In this document: in pieces, positions 56,851 through 64,000 of the stretch
How positions within the stretch are numbered: position 1 is the first letter of the stretch
Layout: every line of letters begins with the position of its first letter
Source of the DNA: Acanthosepion esculentum
Taxonomy: Eukaryota > Mollusca > Cephalopoda > Sepiida > Sepiidae
Assembly (NCBI GenBank): GCA_964036315.1
Contig: OZ038495.1
Location: forward strand, 30,719,878 to 30,783,877
DNA length: 64,000 bases
Direction: 5' to 3'
Program-made: the position numbers and the translations under genes
Notes under the pieces: model-generated
Told to the model about the DNA's origin: nothing
The model's database searches: none
What the model saw: the letters and a program-made list of their open reading frames with translations, nothing else

Positions 56851-57171
56851 TCCTGAAGGGAAAAAAATCAGTCTAATTCTGGCTTACGCCTTTCATGAAA
56901 GTGTTAAATACACAATTGTGAGAATAGGGATTTTCATCAACTACTCCGGTGGACTGAAGAAGGGAAACGTTTGTTTTGAAGTAGCAGCCATTTTGAGAGT
57001 GATAGATAGTGTACTTAACAGTATCAAAAAAATACGTATTTTTTCTTCTGGTCACTTGACATTTCACACTAATCCTTACTAATCGCGCACATTCGATATG
57101 AAATAATAAGTGTAAACCTTCAGCATTGATGTTCTATTTGATTTCTTTATCGTTAAAACGGAAGTTTCCCT
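56851..57171. other. Unassigned spacer
   Basis: The frame 56777-57082 runs out of the SINE and is probably chance. Confidence 0.35.
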
Positions 57172-57705
57172 CTATATTTCTGAGATGAGGTATTATGTAC
57201 ACTATTTATATTATTCGAACTATTGTCCTCATCTTTGTCGCCATATTCATCACTTGTCCATATTTCTCAGACGAGGTATTATATACACTACTTACATTAT
57301 TCGGACTACTGTCCTCATCTTTATTGCCATATTTATCACGTATATGTCTATATCTCTGAGATGAGGTATTATATACACTATTTATATTATTCCGACTATT
57401 GTCCTCATCTTTGTCGCTATATTTATTACAACGTTTCGGCCGTTCTAGGCCACGGCATCCTTCAGGTGGTTGGAATGTCCCGGTTAAGGCGGTGGAGAAC
57501 TTGGAAAGGGGAATTAGCAGTAGATATCGGATAACTGAGACGTGGCACGTGGAACTAGAACAGTCTACCCCGGTGAGCGAAATAAGGGGTTCAGTTCGAC
57601 ATTCCACACACCTGAAGAAGGCCGGAGCGTACAACGGCCGAAACGTTGTAATAAATATGGCGACAAAGATGAGGACAATAATCCGAATAATGTAAACAGT
57701 GGGAA
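57172..57705. repeat. SINE-B inverted pair with tandem triplicated tail
   Basis: The minus-strand tail unit, GATGAGGTATTAT...ATTGTCCTCATC...CATATTTAT, occurs three times with period about 89-90 bp (57182, 57271, 57361). Only the third continues into the body, to TTCAGGTGGTTGGAATGTCC. It is fused at about 57480 to a plus-strand copy starting CGGTTAAGGCGGTGGAGAAC and running to AATAATCCGAATAATGTAA. Confidence 0.92.
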
Positions 57706-57934
57706 GTTTCCATTATTCGTTAGGTGTCCAGTTTTCTTTGTTTGTCAGAAATCGTTCCCAATATTCAGAAAACAGGCATAATAAATCCCCTACATGTGTT
57801 TTTTTGCTTAATCATATCTTCCCAAGAAAGACAAAAAAGTCACTAGAACGCAAAGGAGAGGCTTAGGTTTGTTTGATTTCGCTTGTTTTGTTTTAACGGT
57901 ATATCAATCTCCATGGCTTATTTAATGCCGACAA
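57706..57934. other. Unassigned spacer
   Basis: Nothing recognised. Confidence 0.4.
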
Positions 57935-58410
57935 CATTTTTATTACTGGTAAATTCTTTTTTCCAAAAATGTATTTCTGGTAATATTTTTTCATAAAAAA
58001 TATATTGGTGGTAAGAATTTTTCCTTCAAAAAATGTATTGCTGCTATTAAAACCTATTTTTACACTTTCATATTGCTCCGACCCCAGCTTGGGAGCCAAC
58101 CATCTTCCCATAGCTGGGTCCCCAACAGGTGCCACCACCCTGGTTCAGGGTGGACCTGGGAACGCCAGCGATTAAGAAGCGGTTCCACGGTCCTCCAAAC
58201 ATCCCGATCAGAGGCCTTGCAGTTGGATGTAATTTATCGTCTTACCCAGGACGCGGGTGAAGTTTATCGTCATTCCCAGAACGGAATGGAGAGGAAAGAG
58301 ATCGATTGATAACTTTCCCAAGGGTATTTCCATTTGTAAGCGAATGTAAATAACTATGCTTTCTGATTTCACATTCCGAGCCGATAGCCATTATATTAGC
58401 TTCACATATC
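57935..58410 (-). repeat. SINE family A, minisatellite-tailed copy with head
   Basis: On the minus strand the tRNA-like head (58410-58325, including AATGTGAAATCAGAAAGC and TTACATTCGCTTACAAATGG) is followed by the body (58320-58063, matching 45713-45945). The tail is TACCAGCAATA-type units (58060-57940). This copy links the GC-richer body and the minisatellite to the SINE-A head. Confidence 0.8.
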
Positions 58411-58592
58411 GTGTCTGCCTATGCCTGCGTGATGACATGCTTTAATCAGTTCTCTCCAAACATGGCAATCAATTCACTTGGACTAAAGGGTTTAGCAAGC
58501 TTTAGAGAATATGTGAAATAATTACTATTAAGGAGAGACGACTATAAAAGAACAAAAATTAAGACAGACGATTACGGTTAAATTGAAATTAA

Positions 58593-58862
58593 ATTTTGAA
58601 GATGAAGGCGGACTGGGAAGCAAGAAGCCGGATGGGTGTTCCACAAGCAAGAAGATCGACAGAAATAACTGTTGTCTAAAAACTTACGGTTACATCTATA
58701 AAATGATGAAACCGTGCTGCCGATCTAGTAATGCGCTTAGATTCATAAAATATAAGTACCATGCCAGAAAGTTCCTCAGAACAATTACTCTGAAACTATT
58801 TAGAGAAAAGGCTCATGTAAGTTCCATTACGGCGGTGGGAAAGAAACTGAAGCGGGGGTGAC
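58593..58862 (+). pseudogene. LINE-associated module, fragment
   Basis: GATGAAGGCGGACTGGGAA, CAAGAAGCCGGATGGG and AACTTACG recur at 60434-60532, where they lead directly into a LINE C-terminus. In one frame both copies read MKADWExRSRMG followed by VPQAR. Here the match stops after about 100 bp and the remaining frame, to 58861, is unrecognised. Confidence 0.5.
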
Positions 58863-59698
58863 AGGTCAGGACCAATAACATTGCAGATTCTTCTTTGGAT
58901 CTAATCAAGAATCTCTAAATATATAGAATAAATATATTGTTTTTTTTCCTTCTGTAAGTATTCCAAGCTCTTATTCAAATTTTTTTTTTTTTTTGTTTTC
59001 TTTTTAAACTGTGAGCAGCGAAATCGAATGACATTTTTCTCCTTTTTCATGGCTATTAAATTTGGACTTCTGTAAAACATTTGTAGGATCATTTTTTCAT
59101 TTCCAGATTATTTGATTGTCTACATTTTCTAAGAGAGCTTCTAATTTGGATATGTAACTTCAACATATATAATTGTATTGATTTGCAAAGCTTCCAATGA
59201 TTTCTTCTGAAAGTATTTGTATGATAGAATCCTAAGTCTGCTTGTTATTGCTGCACAAGACGTGTCAATAATTCTGAAGTTACCAGCAATTTTCTCAGTA
59301 GTTTTGAAGAAATCAAAATGTTAATTTAATCAGTTCCACTTTTCTTTTTATTCTTTTTTTTTTGGCGTAGATCTAAACGCAACATTTCTATGCGCTGTCT
59401 TACTTCCAGGTGTGAAATCTTTCTAATTATTTTTCAAATGTCTGATTTCTTTTTTTTTTACTGCAGTGCCTCTTGACACAGTTATGTCTACACATTTTAT
59501 CTTGAAGTCATATTTTTGTAAGAAAGATCTCTGGCACGAACAAATGGCGACACATTTGAAACCCTCGATGTTCTTTGTCAGATTAATAACATCCAGTAAC
59601 TCAATATGCATTTTAGTTCTGCTTTTCTGTTATTGACACTGAAAATCACCCACCAACGTTTATTAGAAAAAAAATATAATCGCATTTCTCCTGGATTG
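58863..59698. other. Unassigned stretch with poly-T runs
   Basis: Several T-rich runs (58939, 58979, 59351, 59450). No gene recognised. Confidence 0.4.
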
Positions 59699-59960
59699 GG
59701 CACGTCGATTTGGTGTAATGGTTAACAAGTTCGTCTCGCGAGATCAATTACGACTGAGTTGTGAGTTCGATCCTTATACATTCAGCCGTATGCCACATAT
59801 AAGCCACGCTTAGAAAAATACCATGAGCCTTTCGTCGTGTTATGATGCTTAGGTCAATAGATCAATTACGACTGAGTAGGGAGATCAATTCTCAAAGAGT
59901 GACCCATATTTTCGGCTTGTACCACATCTAAGATACGCTTATAAAAAATTGTATTTTTCT
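59699..59960 (+). repeat. SINE family C with partial internal duplication
   Basis: A-box region TGGTGTAATGGTTAACAAG and B-box GTGAGTTCGATCC are followed by TTCAGCCGTATGCCACATAT and AAGCCACGCTTAG. AGATCAATTACGACTGAGT recurs about 118 bp later (59738 and 59859), followed by a degraded CTTGTACCACATCTAAGAT and ACGCTTATAAAA. Confidence 0.72.
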
Positions 59961-60433
59961 TGGATAATAATTTAATCGTCCTTGCGAAATATAAAATCAC
60001 GTAAGTGAAATCACCAAAGCATTTATAAATATTGATATTCCTGACCGGATGTTAAGGATTCGAAAATATATTTTCCTGGCGCAGGGGCAAGCATCCTAGA
60101 AAGGGCCACATGTTATTTATATCTACTTGTTGATTCTCGTGTAAACCACATCTATGTCTACCTTTTGAACTCTCGCGCAAAACAAACCCATGTCTACCTA
60201 TGTGTCTATCGGACGGATTAGACTATGTGTTCATTTTTTATTCCACGTGAACCAAATCTATGTTTATCGATGCAGTATGTATTAAAAAGCAATAATCCGA
60301 CATTAAAATATCGGAAAAAGGTTGATATACCGTAAAAAACAAACCAAGGCTTAATTTTCAGAGACGTTGAGTCCACTCGATAATCAAACTGGTAAGAAAA
60401 ACTTATGTGGAGAAATCCAGAAGTTATATCTTG
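59961..60433. other. Unassigned spacer with short CTATGTCTACC-type repeats
   Basis: ACCACATCTATGTCTACC, CCCATGTCTACCTATG and CAAATCTATGTTTATCG recur within 60140-60270. Nothing else recognised. Confidence 0.45.
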
Positions 60434-61028
60434 TTTTAAAGATGAAGGCGGACTGGGAATCAAGAAGCCGGATGGGGTTCCGCAAGCGAGAAGTGCGATA
60501 GAAGTAAATGTTATCTTAGAACTTACGATTATCTTAGAACAATTACGTTGCATATCAGGGCTATGCAACATATCTGGCCATGATCTGGCATCTCGTCTGC
60601 AGTCGCTCTCTCACAGACGTACCGTGACCTCCCTCTGTCTTTATTTACAAATACTTTCATGATAACTGCTCCGAGGAGCTGCTTTCGCTGCTTCCCAGAC
60701 TTCATGAATTTAAGCGTTCTACTAGGCTGGCATCTCACTCACACCCTTTTACTGTCAAAACTGTTAAATGTAGCCGTCTCTTCTATTCCAATAACTTGAT
60801 GTCTCGCACCCCTCGCCTGTGGAACTCCCTCCCCCTCTTCCTGTTTTCCTGATATCTATAATCTCCAACTATTCAAATGTAATGTCAATCGACGTCTCCA
60901 GACGCTCTCATCTATCCCCTATCCTTCTCTTCATCCTTTCCCCTATCACTCGTATTTGATCCAACTCTCTGCAACCCCTTGCGTGCTAGTGGCTTCCTGC
61001 CTTGCTTGGGGTGAAACACTTAAAAAAA
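60434..61028 (+). pseudogene. Jockey/CR1-like LINE, C-terminus and 3' end
   Basis: After the MKADWExRSRMG module the plus strand gives SLTDVP.PPSVFIYKYFHDN, then CSEELLSLLPRLHEFKRSTR, LASHSHPFTVKTVKCSRLFY, a MSRTPRLWNSLPLFLF-type block and an INNLQLFKCNVNRR-type ending in shifted frames. This corresponds to the 55.98-56.5 kb copy and to the end of jockey/CR1-like ORF2 proteins. The 3' end, CTTGCTTGGGGTGAAACACT, then TAAAAAAATA, appears to be the insertion junction with the 5S-bearing tandem array starting at about 61030. Confidence 0.78.
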
Positions 61029-61029
61029 T

Positions 61030-61968
61030 ATGATTTACTCAAGCAATGGAGCATAGGCTTAATTTCAACTTCATTTCATTTGTAAGCATTTACATTTAAA
61101 CAGGGGAAATACATAAAATAACGCAATGGCATCAGTACAATGAGCTGCAGTCAAACGTCCCTTGACATGCATGCGTGGAGTTAATTTCCGAATGCCAGTA
61201 TTAGCTTCTCAAGGAGGATCATTACAAACTTTGACTCAGATAGACATTTAATTTACTGGAAATACGACTGAAAACGTTGGAATCTGGAAAGGCATATATA
61301 CATAAATCCCTCTCATCTCCCTTTCCAACTATTGGAAAAGTAGGAGACTAATCTGGGCAAATATGCATAAACATGCCACTGATATATATGCGTGAGCGTA
61401 TACCGTTTACAAAGGCACGATTCCCTCTCATCACCCTTCCCGGCTATAGGGTATATGGCAGAGTAATCTGACGAAAATGGAAACATTTAAATAGCAGGGT
61501 AGACTTGGCGAAGAGCAATAAAACCACTACATTTTCTAATAATTCATGCCAATTTACAGATGAATAAACCGGGATCTGTGAAGAGACATGATCGGCTATC
61601 ACGCATACAACTTTAAGGAACATGGTAATTAAAATATTAATGATTGATTGACAGTTCTTTTAAGGGATTATCAACACTTTGCTGATTATTTAAAAGCCAA
61701 ACATTATTTCGGATTTTAGGAGGATACTTACAGTATCCGGTCTTGCCAAGAGGTCACCTAAGAACAGATCGGGTTCGAAGTAGATTAGCTTCGGTGATCA
61801 AACGTTAACCGCTCTTTTCTACGTGTAACTAAAACACGATCTAGACCACAAAGTCAAATACGCAGCTGAGAAGAAAGTTGTGATTCTAAAAATCATAAAA
61901 GATACTTAAAACCCTGAAATATCAAAGACGGAACTTAATTGACGTCAGAAGTCATATTGCTCGTAAAG
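61030..61968. repeat. Unit 1 of 5S-bearing tandem array
   Basis: Starts CAAGCAATGGAGCATAGGC and includes AACAGGGGAAATACATAAAA, AGCTTCTCAAGGAGGATC and CTGAAAACGTTGGAATCTGG. The 5S-like sequence lies at 61726-61845, and the unit ends CAAAGACGGAACTTAATTGA. The next unit begins about 936 bp to the right. Within it, CCCTCTCATC plus CTTTCCAACTATTGG or CTTCCCGGCTATAGG occurs twice (61311 and 61432). The unit's left end is replaced by the LINE 3' end. Confidence 0.88.
61726..61845 (-). pseudogene. 5S rRNA-like sequence, degenerate (copy 1)
   Basis: The minus strand reads ...ACGTAGAAAAGAGCGGTTAA, CGTTTGATCACCGAAG, CTAATCTACTTCGAACCCGA and GGTGACCTCTTGGCAAGACC, GGATACTGTAAG. These line up in order with the conserved 5S rRNA segments CACCGGTTCxCGTCCGATCA, GAAGTTAAGC, TCGGGC, GGGTGACCxCCTGGGAA and GTGCTGTA. 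About 5 bases around the TACTTGGATGGG box are lost relative to copy 2. There is no T-run terminator at the 3' end. It is either a dead 5S rDNA unit or a 5S-derived SINE. Confidence 0.8.
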
Positions 61969-62310
61969 CAATGGAGCATGGGCTTAATCTCGACCTCATT
62001 TCATTTGCAAGCATTTGCTTTCAAACAGGGGAAATACATAAAATAACGCTATGGCTTCAGTACAACCAGTTCCTGGATTAAATAAAAAAAAAGTGACTTG
62101 CATATGTGGAGGTAATTTCCTAATCCCAGTAATAGCTTCTCAAGGAGGATTATTACAAACCTTGACTGAGATGGGCAATTAATTTAGTGGAAACACGACT
62201 GAAAACGTTGGAATCTGGAGGGGCATATATGCATAAACATGCCGCTGACATGTGTTCGAGCGTGTACCTTTGGCAAAGTCATGATTCCCTTTCATCTCAC
62301 TTCATGCTAT

Positions 62311-62904
62311 GGTCGAAGTTCCTTGTACCACGGTGATGGTCCAAGGTAGAACCAATGAAGAATAACTCGAACTCAGGTATGGAATAACAAAGATATATTA
62401 CAAACAGAAATATATACAAAGAAGTAGAAGTGTTAGTAATGACTATCAGATTTGGTTAGAGAGAACTATGTTGTCTCGACAAGTATCACTATTCCAATGT
62501 CTTACAGTAATCGTCTGACTCTCGACTCTGTCTCTGCCTCTAAACTGACTGTCACGATATTTAACAACCCCCCCCCCCCACACACACACACACGGGTCGA
62601 ATGTGGCAGAAGACCGGTTCAACGTGGGCTTACCGAGCTTGTTTTCTCGGCCAAAATAATGCCCATTAGAACCCGTATACACGGGTTCATGGACTGTCTA
62701 CCTACCCGGACGGCAATTTGCCCTGCGACAAAGCCCCTCCGAGTCCCTCCCCGCCGAGACGGAGAGTTCGACCGCAAAGAACAGTTTATACAACTGTTCC
62801 AGTCACGGGGTGACTCACTCTGTGATTCTGAACGCTGCTCCCTCTTGAGGCGCAGTATTTATGATGTCCGGAATAGTCCATTATTATTATGGGTAAGTTC
62901 CCAT
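62311..62904 (-). mobile_element. LTR (copy 3, GC-rich insert) plus internal stub
   Basis: On the minus strand the LTR begins TGTTATGGGAACTTACCC at 62904 and ends CTACCTTGGACCATCA at 62334. It is followed by CCGTGGTACAAGGAACTTCG (stub to 62311), comparable to the GTGGTGCGAGGA that follows copy 2. Shared LTR landmarks are CTGCGCCTCAAGAG, GACAGTCATTACTAACAC, TAATATATCTTTGTTATTCC and TTGGTTCTACC. It is about 571 bp, twice the length of copies 1 and 2, because of a GC-rich middle (62580-62850). Confidence 0.72.
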
Positions 62905-63203
62905 AACACTTCCCAACTATTGGACAAGTAGCAGAGTAACTTGGCCAAAATGAAAACATATATATATATATATATTATATATATAGCATGTTAGACTTGC
63001 AAAGATTAATAAATCCACTATAATTAAAAATTATTTATAATTCCCAGATGAAATAGACCGGGATTTAAGAAGAAATATGATTATCAACATCTTTAAGGAA
63101 TATGGTAATAAAAACATAATTCAATGATTGAAAGATCATTTTAGAGATAATCAACTCGTTGTCGATTATTTAAACCAAAACATTATTTCGGATTTAAGGA
63201 GGT

Positions 63204-63323
63204 TACTTACAGTACACGGTTTTGCCAAGAGGTCACGCATTTAAGTACAGATCGGGATCGAAGCAGATTAGTTTCGGTGATCAAACGTGAACCGGTGTTT
63301 TCTACGTGTAATTAAAACAGTAT
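63204..63323 (-). pseudogene. 5S rRNA-like sequence, degenerate (copy 2)
   Basis: The minus strand reads ACACGTAGAAAACACCGGTT, CACGTTTGATCACCGAAAC, TAATCTGCTTCGATCCCGAT, CTGTACTTAAATGCGTGACC, TCTTGGCAAAACCGTGTACT and GTAAG. It aligns along its full length (about 120 nt) with metazoan 5S rRNA, including the internal promoter region around TACTTxxATGxGTGACC. Many substitutions in paired stems and no downstream T-run suggest it no longer gives functional 5S rRNA. It is better preserved than copy 1. Confidence 0.85.
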
Positions 63324-63445
63324 CCGGACCAGAAAGTGAAATACGGAACTGAAAAGAAAGTTGGGATTCTTCATCATGCAAGATACTTAAAACCTTGAAA
63401 TATCAAAGACGGAACTTAATTGATGTCAGAAGTGATATTGCTCGC

Positions 63446-63760
63446 AAAGCAATGGAGCATGGGTTTAATCTCGACCTCATTTCATTTGCAAGCATTTGCC
63501 TTCAAACAGGGGAAATTCATAAAATACCGCTATGGCTTTAGCACAACCAGCTGCCGTCAAACGTTCCTGGATTAAATAACAACCCAGTGAATTGCATGTG
63601 TGGACACAATTTCCTAATCCCAGTATTAGCTTCTCAAAGAGGATGATTAGAAACTTTGACTCAGATGGACATTTAATTTAGTGGAAACACTACTGAAAAC
63701 GTTGGAATCTGGAAGTGGATAAATTTCTGTCTTGAAAGGTAGGGTGTAAAGCACATGGCT
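63446..63760. repeat. Unit 3 (partial) of 5S-bearing tandem array
   Basis: AAAGCAATGGAGCATGGGTT through CTGAAAACGTTGGAATCTGG matches units 1 and 2. The similarity stops at about 63720-63760 within the window. Confidence 0.85.
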
Positions 63761-64000
63761 TTTTCATGTATTTGCATAGCAACTAATGGATGACAAGTAG
63801 CGATAAGATTCTAGTAAGTGCAATGTTGTTCTAAGATAGTGAGCAGGCATTATCTACATGCTGTAATTACCTTACATAAATTCCTATCATCTGATATGAT
63901 ACTATATAAATTATTTGGGAACGAAATTTATATAATATAGCATGAGTGGCTGATACAAATGCTTATAGTAATATTAGTACTGATATGTATTTTCAAGGAG
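63761..64000. other. Right edge, unassigned
   Basis: AT-rich; nothing recognised. Confidence 0.4.

Larger units (their letters stand above)
61969..63445. repeat. Unit 2 of 5S-bearing tandem array, interrupted by an LTR
   Basis: Begins AAAGCAATGGAGCATGGGC and repeats the landmarks of unit 1 in order. At about 62310 an LTR with an internal stub is inserted, and the array resumes at about 62905 with CTTCCCAACTATTGG and AGCAGAGTAACTTGGCC. A (TA)n run at 62959-62990 is specific to this unit. The 5S-like sequence is at 63204-63323. Confidence 0.88.

Noticed and set aside
56726..57082. 101-residue plus-strand frame at 56777-57082
   Set aside because: Its start lies inside a SINE-C head and the rest has no recognisable domain.

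Overview
The window is animal nuclear DNA that is AT-rich and packed with repeats. About thirty (TA)n tracts run from roughly 20 bp to about 225 bp, with (CA)n, (GA)n and TAA/CTA trinucleotide arrays between them. The rest is mostly tRNA-derived SINEs and decayed non-LTR retrotransposons, Penelope-like elements, Tc1/mariner elements and LTRs. There are no bacterial-style operons and no long intact open reading frames. The mix of SINE families, Penelope-like elements and (TA)n tracts suggests a coleoid cephalopod, probably an octopus. That is an inference from repeat style, not from a diagnostic gene. No host gene can be assigned with confidence; two or three short minus-strand reading frames could be exons.

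Layout. 0-5.3 kb: RTE-like LINE fragments, a SINE-A copy, a perfectly homogeneous array of six 119-bp repeats, and a SINE-B copy. 5.3-11 kb: a possible exon, Tc1 and mariner remnants, a Penelope-like element with inverted terminal repeats, an LTR and a near-perfect palindrome between (TA)n tracts. 11.7-15.6 kb: minus-strand fragments of a LINE with a restriction-like endonuclease (RLE), bounded by TAA arrays, and two palindromic SINE-B pairs. 18.6-21.8 kb: a Penelope-like cluster. 22-31.8 kb: Tc1 remnant, long TA tracts, a large foldback element, an RTE fragment between direct repeats, and SINE-E copies. 34.7-38.1 kb and 41.9-42.9 kb: plus-strand RLE-LINE fragments separated by TAA arrays. 39.9-41.7 kb: another LINE and a SINE-A with a triplicated body. 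44.7-50.3 kb: RTE fragment, minisatellite-tailed SINE-A, an LTR, a possible exon and a Tc1 remnant. 51.7-58.4 kb: SINE-B inverted pairs, a 30-bp palindrome, LINE tails and a SINE-A. 60.4-63.8 kb: a LINE 3' end, then a tandem array whose roughly 0.93-kb unit carries a degenerate 5S rRNA sequence, interrupted by an LTR.

Three patterns stand out. First, SINE-B copies occur repeatedly as head-to-head inverted pairs, so transcripts would fold into long double-stranded RNA. Second, the RLE-type LINE fragments nearly always abut TAA-type arrays, as expected for a Dong/R4-like element that targets or is tailed by TAA repeats. Third, there is a degenerate 5S-rRNA-bearing tandem array at the right end. 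All identifications were made by eye, and boundaries are approximate to about 10-30 bp unless a tandem period fixes them.
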